NCBI RefSeq assembly: GCF_004514475.2
Contig: NZ_MYFO02000020.1
Span: 1-64,000, forward strand
Reading direction: 5' to 3'
DNA: 64,000 nucleotides
Source of the DNA: Paenibacillus athensensis
GTDB lineage: Bacteria; Bacillota; Bacilli; Paenibacillales; NBRC-103111
This document shows, one piece after another, positions 56,827 to 64,000 of this stretch; position 1 is the first letter of the stretch; each line of letters opens with the position of its first letter. The translations under genes and the position numbers were made by a program. The notes below the pieces were generated by a model. That model saw nothing but the letters and a program-made list of their open reading frames with translations. It was not told the DNA's origin and made no database searches.

Positions 56827-57441
56827 ATGCACCAGTCCAAGCAGGGAAGTGCGGAGAAATTATTACGCGCTGCAATCGATCTGATTTCAGAAAAAGGCTA
56901 CAATGGCGTCACCACGGAGGAAATCGCCACCGCTGCACAATTAAGTGAGAAGACGTTGTTTCGGCATTTCGGAAGCAAGCAAAACTTGCTTGAAGCGGCT
57001 CTTGAACGTTTCCAGTATGCGGAGGAGATGCAGGTGCTTTTTAACGAAAAGCTGGTATGGGATTTGGAAACCGATCTGCTGGCCATCAGCCGTAAATATC
57101 ACGAGACCATGAACCGTGACCGCAAGCTGATCCAGATTGCTTTAAAGGATGAACGGTATATTCCCGGATTTAAAGAACGGCGGTTGCGGCATCCCCGTCA
57201 GCTGCTAACGTTTTTGACCGCGTATTTGAACGAGATGAAAGAGCGGGGGAGTGCGGTTTGCCTCAATCCGCCCATGCTGGCGTTCACCTTCATGATGGCT
57301 CAGTATGGAGCATTTATGAACGATTTGGAGGCCGGACATCACTATCCGGGCATTCAACTGGAGGCGTTTATTCAGGAGAACGTGAAGATCTTCGTCCGGT
57401 CCCTGACTCCTCCCACCAAAACCAATGACAAGGAGCTGTAA
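56827..57441 (+). CDS. TetR/AcrR-family regulator
   Basis: A 204-residue regulator. KLLRAAIDLISEKGYNGVTTEEIATAAQLSEKTLFRHFGSKQNLLEAAL (residues about 12-60) is the DNA-binding domain. The ligand domain has AFTFMMAQYGAFMNDLEAG. AAGGAG lies six bases before ATG 56827; an upstream ATG in frame overlaps the operator. Likely autorepressed through the operator at 56774-56791. The DUF1801 gene follows after 5 bp, so the two form an operon. Confidence 0.9.
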   Translation: MHQSKQGSAEKLLRAAIDLISEKGYNGVTTEEIATAAQLSEKTLFRHFGSKQNLLEAALERFQYAEEMQVLFNEKLVWDLETDLLAISRKYHETMNRDRKLIQIALKDERYIPGFKERRLRHPRQLLTFLTAYLNEMKERGSAVCLNPPMLAFTFMMAQYGAFMNDLEAGHHYPGIQLEAFIQENVKIFVRSLTPPTKTNDKEL

Positions 57442-57446
57442 CGAAT

Positions 57447-57788
57447 ATGACGAACGAGGAAGTTGTTGCATTTATCGATCATCTGGGTCAGCCGTGGCAA
57501 GTCGAGGTTGGCCGCCGCTTGCGGCAGCTGGTCCATCAAGTCATCCCGGAGGTGGAGGAGCGCATTCAATACAAAAAGCCGCATTTTCTGAAAAATGGGC
57601 ATTATGCCGCCGTCATTTCCCCCTCCAAGGAGGCGATCGCTTTCATGATCATGAATGCCTCCGGTCTTGCGTTTCCTAAGGGCTTCGAAGGGCCTGATGA
57701 AAGGAAATGGCTGAAAATCCGTCAGGGAGACGCGCCCGACTATGAGCTGCTTGGCCAATTGCTGGGTCAGGCATCCGGCACGCTGTAA
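57447..57788 (+). CDS. DUF1801 (YdhG-like) protein
   Basis: A 113-residue protein with the DUF1801 pattern: ELRQLVHQVIPEVEERIQYKKPHFLKNGHYAAVISPSKEAIAFMI in the first half and the KWLKIRQGDAPDYELL end. Family fold is YdhG-like; function unknown. It follows the TetR gene by 5 bp with its own AAGGAG site, and would share the TetR operon. Confidence 0.82.
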   Translation: MTNEEVVAFIDHLGQPWQVEVGRRLRQLVHQVIPEVEERIQYKKPHFLKNGHYAAVISPSKEAIAFMIMNASGLAFPKGFEGPDERKWLKIRQGDAPDYELLGQLLGQASGTL

Positions 57789-57919
57789 TCGGGCTGGTCC
57801 CGGATGCTTGCAGTTGGCTGACGCGGGTTGAGCTGCTTGGCGCGGCCGGGGCCTGCTCGGCCTGGTCCGGTTCCATCGAATGAGCCTGAGCCCAATCGAA
57901 TCAGCATAGCCCGAACAAA

Positions 57920-57953
57920 AACAGCCTGACCGGAATGATCCGGCCAGGCTGTT
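57920..57953 (-). terminator. Terminator after the FixH-like gene
   Basis: AACAGCCTG-CCGG and CCGG-CAGGCTGTT form an almost perfect stem (one mismatch) around ATGAT. On the minus strand a T-rich stretch (TGTTTTTGTT) follows. Confidence 0.8.
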
Positions 57954-57969
57954 CGCATGGTAGCGCAGG

Positions 57970-58461
57970 TCAATGATGATGTTCGCCGCCGGAAGCGGCT
58001 GCGCCGTCTTTTTGATCCGGATGCTCCAGCTGTGCCAGCTGCTCAACGGCGGCCGGCCCGATGGCGATCCGCTTGGCGGGCATCGCTTCGAGATCGGCGG
58101 CTGCGACGCGGCTCTGCACGATGTACAGGCCTTCGGCACTGAAGGCATATCGGGCCGCGTACAGGCCGGGCGATTGCTGGCTAGCCGGAACGGTGACGGC
58201 TTGGTCCGGATGGCTCTCCGGCCAAATGACGAACTCGGCCTTGTCGGCTTGCGCCAGCGGCTGCCCGCTTTTCTTCACCTCGACGGACAACGGCACCTCC
58301 GTGCCGGCTTCGGCCGGGGCCGTGACCTTCAGGTCCACGGTCAGATGCGGCGCGAAGCCGTCGGCGTCCCGGCGGTCCGTGTTGGAGGTACAGCCGCTCA
58401 AGAGCAACGCGAGCAGGCCCAGCGTGAGGATGTGGCGAAGGGGTGTGGATTGAACATTCAT
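57970..58461 (-). CDS. FixH/YtkA-like lipoprotein
   Basis: A 163-residue secreted lipoprotein: signal peptide with LLLSGC (Cys about residue 23), then a beta-rich domain with VDLKVTAPAEAGTEVPLSVEVKKSGQPLAQADKAEFVIWPE that matches the FixH/YtkA-like family, and a His-rich end (GGEHHH), which could bind metal. ATG 58461 is nine bases after GGAGG. It lies 16 bp after the PepSY gene on the same strand, so the two are likely one operon. A role in copper or heme-type metal handling is a guess. Confidence 0.78.
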   Translation of the reverse strand: MNVQSTPLRHILTLGLLALLLSGCTSNTDRRDADGFAPHLTVDLKVTAPAEAGTEVPLSVEVKKSGQPLAQADKAEFVIWPESHPDQAVTVPASQQSPGLYAARYAFSAEGLYIVQSRVAAADLEAMPAKRIAIGPAAVEQLAQLEHPDQKDGAAASGGEHHH

Positions 58462-58477
58462 GGTCATTCTCCTCCTT

Positions 58478-59887
58478 TTAGGCTGCAAACCACGTCTTCA
58501 GCGGCTGAATGCGGCGAATGACGAGCCAATCGAGCAGCACGACGACGATCAGCGACAGACCGAGCAGCGGCATCAGCGCTCCGCAGACGAGCAGCAGCAC
58601 CAGCACGGTGACGGTAACCTTGCGGCTTCTGGACCGCGCGGGAGCGCCGAGGCCATCGGGCTTGCGCTTGCGCCACATGAAGTAGGAGCTGATCGAGACG
58701 AGTACGAGACCGAGCGCAGCGAGCAAGCCGAGCAGCTGGTTCAGCCAGCCGAACAGGCGGCCCTCGTGGAAGGCGATGCCCCACGAAATCATTTTGCCCA
58801 TGATGCCGTAATCGGCAAAGCGCACATCGGTCAGCACGGCGCCGCTATATTGGTCGATGTGCAGGGTGGCGTCGGTGCCTGGCTTGGCGTGCGCCGTCGA
58901 TACGGTGTAGACGCCGGTTTCGCCGCGCGGGAGCGTAATCGTGTAGGGCTTTTCTACGTGTTGCTTGTCGGCAACGGCGGCAATGTCGTCGATGCCAAGC
59001 GGAACGTAGCCGCCGCTGGCGAACGAAGCCGGCACGGGCAGGTTTTCCGCGGCCCAAGGCAGCCCCTCCGCAATGTCCTTGGCGACCGTAACCGATTGCG
59101 GCTTGGCGCCAAAGCTATAGGCGAACGGAGGCACGTTGGTGTGGGTGGAATCGGCAAGCTTGCTGATCTGCGGGCCCATGACGCCCGACCAAGGCAAGCC
59201 GGTCAGGATGAGCAGCACGAGCACGAGCGAAATCCAGAAGGCCGGCACGGCGTGCAGGTCGCGCCAGAACATTCGGCTGCCCGGCTTGCTCAGCCGCGGC
59301 AGGATCGTGCCCCAGATGGCAGCTCCGGTGCGCGGCCACCAGAGAATGAGTCCGGTGACGATGAGGATGAGCGCCCAGCAAGCAGCCAGCTCGACGAGCC
59401 GGTTGGTAAAGGTGCCGTCGATGAGCAGCTGGCTGTGCATTTTTTTGAAGAAGGCTGCAAAGGTTTTATCGCTGATCAAGGACCCTTGAATGAAGCCGGT
59501 GTAGGGATCGGCATACATGGTTTTGGCGGTTCCGGCATCGTTGACGGACATCGCATAGGTCGCTTGCTTGTCATTGGTTAAGGTCATAGAGGCTACCTTG
59601 ACGCCTGGATACCCTTTTTCGGTCTTGGCGATAATCGCGCCGGGAGAGAGCGGCTGCTGCCCGACCTCACGGACTTGAATCAAATCTTTGTACAGATACC
59701 CCTCAATTTGCGGCTTGAACAGATACACCGATCCGCTGATGGCCAGAATAATCAGGAACGGGGCAAAGATAAGGCCGGCATAAAAATGCCATCTCCACAC
59801 AGCCTGATAGACGGCTTGCTTCACAGGGGTCGTTTTGGGGGATGCGCCCGATTGTCGGGCGGCTGGGGCGTTGGTGAATTCAGTCAA
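58478..59887 (-). CDS. PepSY-associated transmembrane protein
   Basis: A 469-residue protein of the PepSY_TM family (helices near residues 34-56, about 190-212, 245-265, 395-420 and 430-455, with PepSY-like extracytoplasmic parts). Motifs: WRWHFYAGLIFAPFLIILAISGSVYLF, the HSQLLIDGTFTNRLVELAACWALILIVTGLILWWP stretch, FWRDLHAVPAFWIS, and WGIAFHEGRLFG. Conserved histidines in helices suggest heme or metal handling; members sit near iron-uptake loci, but no siderophore gene is seen here. TTG start eight bases after GGAGGAG. First gene of a two-gene operon with the FixH-like gene. Confidence 0.85.
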   Translation of the reverse strand: MTEFTNAPAARQSGASPKTTPVKQAVYQAVWRWHFYAGLIFAPFLIILAISGSVYLFKPQIEGYLYKDLIQVREVGQQPLSPGAIIAKTEKGYPGVKVASMTLTNDKQATYAMSVNDAGTAKTMYADPYTGFIQGSLISDKTFAAFFKKMHSQLLIDGTFTNRLVELAACWALILIVTGLILWWPRTGAAIWGTILPRLSKPGSRMFWRDLHAVPAFWISLVLVLLILTGLPWSGVMGPQISKLADSTHTNVPPFAYSFGAKPQSVTVAKDIAEGLPWAAENLPVPASFASGGYVPLGIDDIAAVADKQHVEKPYTITLPRGETGVYTVSTAHAKPGTDATLHIDQYSGAVLTDVRFADYGIMGKMISWGIAFHEGRLFGWLNQLLGLLAALGLVLVSISSYFMWRKRKPDGLGAPARSRSRKVTVTVLVLLLVCGALMPLLGLSLIVVVLLDWLVIRRIQPLKTWFAA

Positions 59888-59950
59888 TGAACATGCTCCT
59901 CCGATCTGGTTTCACTTCTATCAGATTAAGTATAGTCACCGACCGGGACT

Positions 59951-59979
59951 GGCGGAATGACTCGAACGAGTCATTCGCC
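59951..59979. promoter_or_regulatory. Palindrome upstream of the PepSY-FixH operon
   Basis: AATGACTCG and CGAGTCATT form a perfect 9-bp inverted repeat around AA; the arms extend into GGCG and CGCC with one bulged G. It lies about 70 bp upstream of the PepSY start, near or above the likely promoter (TATACT on the minus strand about 59930). Candidate binding site for a regulator not seen in the window. Confidence 0.45.
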
Positions 59980-60061
59980 GGGTGAAATCGGCGAAATCAT
60001 TGCTGATTTTGACGGGGATTTGTCACAAATGGAGGAAGGAGGGGGGCGGTAGGCTCAAACG

Positions 60062-60107
60062 GCGCGCGACTTTCGGACCGCGGCCCCGGCCGTACGGCGG
60101 CTGTCAA
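60062..60107 (+). repeat. 46-bp imperfect direct repeat, copy A
   Basis: Starts GCGCGCGACTTTCGGA and ends CGGCTGTCAAA; about 38 of 46 bases agree without gaps with copy B at 61280-61325. The rest of the 59980-60250 stretch is GC-rich without a supportable gene. Confidence 0.55.
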
Positions 60108-60263
60108 ATTCCCGTCGGCGCTTCAGGCGCAAGGGCTGGACCGGCTGGCGGGTCTCCGCTGCGGAAGTGCCGGGGCCAAGCGCAAGTGTAAGCGCAGGCG
60201 CAGCAAGGCGACGAGCTGTCCGGGGGCGGTTCCCGCTTTCTTTTCGAACCTTCGCAGGTGTGA

Positions 60264-60284
60264 TATACTGTTTATAGGATAAAC
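60264..60284. promoter_or_regulatory. Operator/-10 region of the TetR gene at 60327
   Basis: TATACTGTTTATA (60264-60276) carries the TATACT -10 with an extended TG, and is the exact reverse complement of two 13-mers in the MFS promoter at 62908-62936. GTTTAT-AGG-ATAAAC (60270-60284) is a perfect 6-bp dyad. Shared control by this TetR is likely. Confidence 0.65.
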
Positions 60285-60326
60285 ACTTTCATGGTGATCA
60301 TTCGGGCGGACAAGGGGGAACGGGAT

Positions 60327-61127
60327 ATGAGTCAGGATGAGATGACGCCGGAGGAAGCGGCAAAGCTGCTGCCGGCTGGCGCGGCGCTGGGCTGGGGGCT
60401 GGGCAAGCTGCCGCAGCGCGGTCCCAAGCGGGAGATGAGCATTGCCCAGATCGTGCAGAAGGCGATGGAGATTGCCGACAAGGATGGATTGGCGGCGGTT
60501 TCGATGAACCGGGTGGCGTCGGAGCTGGGGTTCACGGCGATGTCGCTGTACCGCTATATTCCAAGCAAGGACGATTTGCTGATGCTGATGCAGGAGGCGG
60601 CGTGCGAGCTGCAGCTGCCTCCGCAGCGGGCGGCGCACGAGTGGCGGGAGAGCATGCGCGAATATGTGCTGGGCACCGTCGAGGTGTTCCGAAAGCATCC
60701 GTGGTACGGGGATATTCCGATCTTCGGCATTCCGCTTACGCCAAACAATTTGCGTATTGTCGATTGGGCGCTTAGGCCTCTGCAGGACATGCCCCTGAAC
60801 GATTACGAGAAGATGTCGATCGTGCTGCTGTTGAGCGGCTACGCGCGTACTTGCGGCATGCTGCAGCGGGATATCGACAGCGCCGTGCGGGCCGGCTCCA
60901 GCGAAAAGGAGTTCGGTGGACTGGGCTATTCGGCCGCGCTGCGGACGCTAGTCAAGCCGGAGCAGTTCCCGCATCTGTATCCGATGATTCAGTCCGGCGC
61001 ATATACGGACGAGCACGAAGGGCAGAACACGGTCGGCGACGACATGGAATTTGGTCTGGCGCGGATTCTGGACGGGATCGAGCATTACTTGAACGGTAAA
61101 AAAAGCGGCGGGGGGATCGGCAGCTGA
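60327..61127 (+). CDS. TetR-family regulator with TetR_C domain
   Basis: A 266-residue TetR protein with an unusually long N-terminal lead (about 38 residues) before the HTH REMSIAQIVQKAMEIADKDGLAAVSMNRVASELGFTAMSLYRYIPSKDDLLMLM, then a TetR_C-type ligand domain (PWYGDIPIFGIPLTPNNL). ATG 60327 follows GGGGGAACGGG; ATG 60291 is also in frame but lies in the likely 5' leader. The gene converges on an MFS gene whose promoter carries the same operator sequence, so it probably represses that exporter and itself. Confidence 0.9.
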   Translation: MSQDEMTPEEAAKLLPAGAALGWGLGKLPQRGPKREMSIAQIVQKAMEIADKDGLAAVSMNRVASELGFTAMSLYRYIPSKDDLLMLMQEAACELQLPPQRAAHEWRESMREYVLGTVEVFRKHPWYGDIPIFGIPLTPNNLRIVDWALRPLQDMPLNDYEKMSIVLLLSGYARTCGMLQRDIDSAVRAGSSEKEFGGLGYSAALRTLVKPEQFPHLYPMIQSGAYTDEHEGQNTVGDDMEFGLARILDGIEHYLNGKKSGGGIGS

Positions 61128-61150
61128 GCGCTCCCCTCGCCATCTACACA

Positions 61151-61198
61151 AAGACGCTTCCTTACCCACTGGACAAGTGGGGCAGGAAGCGTCTTTTG
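61151..61198. terminator. Bidirectional terminator between the TetR and MFS genes
   Basis: AAGACGCTTCCT and AGGAAGCGTCTT pair (12 bp), with an inner CCACT/AGTGG stem; T-rich tail TTTTG on the plus strand and a shorter T-rich tail on the minus strand. Confidence 0.85.
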
Positions 61199-61279
61199 CG
61201 TGCGGATGGGGCGCAACGAGGGGGAAGCTGCTGATCTGGACATGGACAGCCGGTTTGAGGCGCGCGCAGCGTCCGCACC

Positions 61280-61325
61280 GCGCGCGACTCCCGGAGCGCG
61301 GTGCCGGCCTTCCGTCGGCTGTCAG
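61280..61325 (+). repeat. 46-bp imperfect direct repeat, copy B
   Basis: About 38 of 46 bases match copy A at 60062-60107 without gaps. It ends at the MFS stop codon. A 16-base stretch including its first bases (TCCGCACCGCGCGCGA, 61272-61287) also occurs at 37501-37516 after purA. Confidence 0.55.
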
Positions 61326-62869
61326 ACGGCAGCGTTGACGGCGGCCCGCTTGTCGCGGAGCAGCGCGAGGGTGCAGGCTGCAGCCAGCAGCAGCAGCACG
61401 CCCGAGACGAGGCAGGTCGCGTGCATCGCGGTCATGAAGGCCTCGCGGGAGGCCGCCAGGACCTGGGACGCGGCGTCCGCGGGCAACGTCTGCGCGGCGG
61501 CGGTGGCGCCGGCGACGGTTTCCCCGGCGGCGTGCAGCGCCGCCGGGGCGAGCTCCGCGGGCAGCTGGGGAGCGACCGCGTGGCGGTAGATGGCGGCGAG
61601 CAGGCAGCCGAGCAGGGCGATGCCGAAGGCGCCGCCGAGCTCGCTGGACGTCTCGATGAGGCCGCCAACGGCCCCGGAGCGGTCAGCCGGCGCGACGCTC
61701 ACGACGTAATCGGTCACCAGGGTCATGACCGAGACGATTCCAGCGGCGATCATGCCGGCGCCGACGAGCAGCAGCACGAGCGGAGAGAAGCCGTCCAGCC
61801 GAATCTGCGTCAAGACACCGAAGCCGATAGCCGACACGGCGAAGCTCCCGGCCATGACGCGCGGCCGTCCGATGGCTTGCGACAGCTTGGCGGCCAGCGG
61901 CGCTGCGGCTCCGACGGCCAGCGACGGGAGCACGCTCCATAGCGCCGCTGCGAATGCGGAGTAGCCGAGCACCGATTGCAGGAACTGCGTATTGACCAAC
62001 GCGCTGGCCATCAGCGCAAAGGAGGCGATAAAGTTCACGAGAATCGAGCCGCCGGTCCGCCGCTCCAGCAGCGTGCGAATATCGAGCAGGGGGCTGCTAA
62101 CGGCGAGCTGGCGGCGGACAAAGGCGATGCCGGCCAGCAGACCGGCGGCGAGCAGGATCGCCGGCAGTGCGGCCCAGCCGCCTTCGGCGAGTGTTTTGAC
62201 GCCGTAGGTGACAGGCAGGATGGCGGCAAGAGCGAGTACGGCGCTGGGGATGTCGATCCGGCCAGGCACGGCGCTGCGGGATTCCGGCAGCAGGAACGGG
62301 GCAATGAGCAGCAGCAAGGCCATTGCCGGGAGATTGATCAGAAATACCGATCCCCAGGAAAAGGTATCGAGCAGCAAGCCGCCGATGATTGGCCCGACAG
62401 TGACGCCGCTGGCCATGACGGCGCTCCAGACCGCCAAGGCTTTCGTCCGCTGCGACGGGTTCTGGAACATCGTCCGAACGAGCGCCAGCGTGGAGGGCAT
62501 CAAGGTGGAGCCTGCAATCCCCATGAGGCCGCGAGCAAAGATCAGCTCCTGTGCCGTATGGGCGTTGGCGGCGAGCAGCGAGCTGAGCGCAAAGCCGACG
62601 GAGCCGATGATCAGCAGCCGGCGGCGTCCGATGCGATCGCCGATGGCGCCCATTGTCAGCAGGAGACCGGCGAGAATGAAGCCGTAAATATCGAATATCC
62701 ACAATTGTTCGGTTGCGGTGGGCAGCAGGTCTGTGGCAATGGAAGGCGCGGCGAAAAACAGCACGGAAACGTCCATCGAGACGACCATTAGCGGCAAGCA
62801 CAAAATACTCAAGGCAATCCATTCTTTGCGGCCAGCGGCGCGCGTGACTTCAGGCGTGGCATTGTTCAT
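61322..62869 (-). CDS. MFS exporter, DHA2 (SmvA/QacA-like) family
   Basis: A 515-residue 14-helix multidrug-type transporter: SMDVSVLFFAAPSIATDLLPT (helix 1 region), GAIGDRIGRRRLLIIGS (motif A), ARGLMGIAGSTLMPSTLALVR and the TM5 motif C-like GPIIGGLLLDTFSWGSVF. The C-terminus is Ala-rich. AAGGAGAGG lies six bases before ATG 62869. It is convergent with the TetR gene; its promoter carries two copies of a 13-mer also present at the TetR promoter, so repression by that TetR is likely. Substrate unknown, probably cationic compounds as in SmvA/QacA. Confidence 0.9.
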   Translation of the reverse strand: MNNATPEVTRAAGRKEWIALSILCLPLMVVSMDVSVLFFAAPSIATDLLPTATEQLWIFDIYGFILAGLLLTMGAIGDRIGRRRLLIIGSVGFALSSLLAANAHTAQELIFARGLMGIAGSTLMPSTLALVRTMFQNPSQRTKALAVWSAVMASGVTVGPIIGGLLLDTFSWGSVFLINLPAMALLLLIAPFLLPESRSAVPGRIDIPSAVLALAAILPVTYGVKTLAEGGWAALPAILLAAGLLAGIAFVRRQLAVSSPLLDIRTLLERRTGGSILVNFIASFALMASALVNTQFLQSVLGYSAFAAALWSVLPSLAVGAAAPLAAKLSQAIGRPRVMAGSFAVSAIGFGVLTQIRLDGFSPLVLLLVGAGMIAAGIVSVMTLVTDYVVSVAPADRSGAVGGLIETSSELGGAFGIALLGCLLAAIYRHAVAPQLPAELAPAALHAAGETVAGATAAAQTLPADAASQVLAASREAFMTAMHATCLVSGVLLLLAAACTLALLRDKRAAVNAAV

Positions 62870-62907
62870 AAAAATCCTCTCCTTTTATCGTTGGTAACTG
62901 TATTTGT

Positions 62908-62943
62908 TATAAACAGTATATTATATAAACAGTATATGGTCAA
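62908..62943 (-). promoter_or_regulatory. MFS promoter with two operator copies
   Basis: On the minus strand TTGACC (62938-62943) and TATACT (62915-62920) are 17 bp apart. TATAAACAGTATA occurs at 62908-62920 (over the -10) and 62924-62936 (between -10 and -35), identical 13-mers 16 bp apart. Binding here would block RNA polymerase. Confidence 0.72.
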
Positions 62944-62964
62944 TACAAAAAGAATCATAAAGAC

Positions 62965-63010
62965 GACTCTCTCCTACTCGGCCAGAAGTCCGAAGCAGAG
63001 AGTTATTTTT
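62965..63010 (+). terminator. Hairpin upstream of the kinase-like gene
   Basis: GACTCTCT and AGAGAGTT pair (one G-T) around a 24-nt loop with ACTC/GTCC-type inner pairing, followed by ATTTTTG. No plus-strand gene precedes it; it may be a leader hairpin or attenuator. Confidence 0.45.
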
Positions 63011-63107
63011 GATTTATAATGTTTATGCGCTTTGCCGATAGAAAGGGTAGAAGGATTAGTTGCGTCGAAAGACATATTCGGAGAACAGACATGGGGGATC
63101 GAGAAGC

Positions 63108-64000
63108 TTGAGTGGGGCTTATGAACTGACGTTACGATCATATATTCAAGAGAATTCAATCGATCTTGATCGATTTTTTCCAATTGCTTTTCAAGCTGTG
63201 CAATTGCTGGATGAACAGCCCCAGAACGAAATCGCTTTTTTTCCTATAACCCCCGATAATGTGATGATTCATGCCGAGCACGGTCAATTGAAGCTTGAAC
63301 GGACGGAACGGGCGCAGACCGATTTTTCGACGGACAAATGGGCATATCTTTCCCCGGAGCATACTGGCCGTATGGAGCGGGGCATTGATCAGCGCAGTAG
63401 CCTGTACGGAATGGGCATGCTCTTTTACGAGCTGCTGACGGGCGTTCTGCCGTTAAAGGGGGCATCGGCCCAGGAGTGGATACACGCCCATATGGCCGTT
63501 CTGCCGGCTTCTCCTCAGAAGGTCAATCCGGATATTCCGGAAGCTTTGAGCCATCTGGTGATGAAGCTGCTCGCCAAATCCATAGAAGAGCGGTACCAGA
63601 GCGTGGCAGGCGTTCTGGAGGATTTGAATAAATGCGCCCGACAATGGTATGAAAAGGGCAGAATCGATCCTTTTGTCTTGGGCGAGCTGGATGCGCGCGG
63701 CAGATTCCGGCTGCCCGAGCAGTTGTACGGACGGGATATGGAATGGCAGCAGCTTCTGGGGATGTATGACCGGATCCGCTCCGGCGGCAAAGGCGTATTG
63801 TTTGTCAGCGGCCGTGCCGGGAGCGGGAAGTCTACGTTTGTCAAAGCGCTGAAGCAGCATGTTTTGCTGCATAAGGGGTTTGCGGAGTTCGGCAAATTCG
63901 AGCCGCTGCAGGAGCCCAAGCCGTATGCTGCGTTCATTACCGTGATATCCGCTCTGATTCGGCGGCTTCTGGCCGGTAAGGAGGAGCAGGTTGCTCGTCT
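63108..64000 (+). CDS. Protein-kinase-like/AAA ATPase multidomain protein, 5' part
   Basis: The reading frame runs off the window. Visible are a degenerate Ser/Thr kinase C-lobe: AYELTLRSYIQ, PITPDNVMIH (where HRDLKPxNI is expected), YLSPEHTGRM, the DLY-like SLYGMGMLFYELLTGVLP and LLAKSIEERYQSV, then a Walker A FVSGRAGSGKSTFVKAL (near 63808-63860). This is the order of the trifunctional kinase-AAA-sensor family (often GAF and histidine kinase at the C-terminus). No N-lobe or lysine is found. The TTG at 63108 has GGGGGA nine bases upstream; TTG 63060 is an alternative that adds 16 residues. Confidence 0.7.
   Translation, partial: MSGAYELTLRSYIQENSIDLDRFFPIAFQAVQLLDEQPQNEIAFFPITPDNVMIHAEHGQLKLERTERAQTDFSTDKWAYLSPEHTGRMERGIDQRSSLYGMGMLFYELLTGVLPLKGASAQEWIHAHMAVLPASPQKVNPDIPEALSHLVMKLLAKSIEERYQSVAGVLEDLNKCARQWYEKGRIDPFVLGELDARGRFRLPEQLYGRDMEWQQLLGMYDRIRSGGKGVLFVSGRAGSGKSTFVKALKQHVLLHKGFAEFGKFEPLQEPKPYAAFITVISALIRRLLAGKEEQVAR

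Noticed and set aside
61976-62791. Plus-strand open frame opposite the MFS gene
   Set aside because: Low-complexity Gln/Gly/Arg-rich translation typical of the antisense of a GC-rich membrane-protein gene.

Overview
The window is the replication-origin region of a spore-forming, mid-GC Firmicutes chromosome, most likely Paenibacillaceae. Evidence: the 16S rRNA 5' end is Paenibacillus/Brevibacillus-like; gene order around dnaA, spo0J, yyaC and the wal/yyc cluster follows Bacillus subtilis; genes carry strong AGGAGG-type ribosome sites with many TTG and GTG starts; sporulation/germination genes (spo0J, yyaC, a CwlJ-like hydrolase) are present. Genus is inferred, not proven.

Layout. 1-550: 5' end of a 16S gene (minus strand) with tandem rrn promoters and a boxA. 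600-10530 (minus): dnaA-dnaN-yaaA-recF-remB-gyrB-gyrA plus an HD-GYP gene between gyrA and the rRNA operon. The origin is bipartite: DnaA boxes lie upstream of dnaA (10616-10898) and between dnaA and dnaN (9059-9149), the latter with a DnaA-trio/AT-rich unwinding site. 11013-20005 (plus): rpmH, rnpA, yidC, jag, mnmE, mnmG, rsmG, noc, soj, spo0J, with two perfect parS sites. 20092-26694: class V aminotransferase, DUF4446, yyaC, DUF3343, MscS channel, DUF951, tRNA-Ser(CGA), a lipoprotein, two small genes, and rpsF-ssb-rpsR. 26935-30536: cysJI (sulfite reductase). 30723-37411: MazG-like, yybS, gdpP, rplI, replicative helicase, and purA behind a PurBox pair. 37542-49006: XRE regulator, hypotheticals, M23 peptidase, the walRKHIJ signalling cluster, htrA, a CxxH/CxxC protein and rlmH.

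After rlmH (49006) the conserved core ends. The last codons of rlmH, which in staphylococci form the SCC attachment site, recur as an imperfect 22-bp direct repeat about 1.77 kb downstream. Between the copies lie a T-box-like leader with no amino-acid gene behind it and an HTH/PIN toxin-antitoxin-like pair whose PIN gene is frameshifted. Beyond are decayed hydrolase and ArsR genes, then an accessory region (51894-62869) of TetR-type regulators, two MFS exporters, a ketopantoate-reductase-like enzyme, a VOC protein, a spore-cortex-hydrolase-like protein, a DUF1801 protein and a PepSY/FixH-like pair. Two TetR systems have recognisable operators; one 13-bp operator sequence is shared by a TetR gene and a convergent MFS gene. 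The window ends inside a large protein-kinase-like/AAA ATPase gene whose kinase N-lobe appears to be missing.

The left and core parts act in replication initiation, supercoiling, segregation, ribosome/tRNA function and cell-wall homeostasis; the right end is transport, stress response and mobile-element debris. All assignments come from reading motifs by eye; no database search was run.
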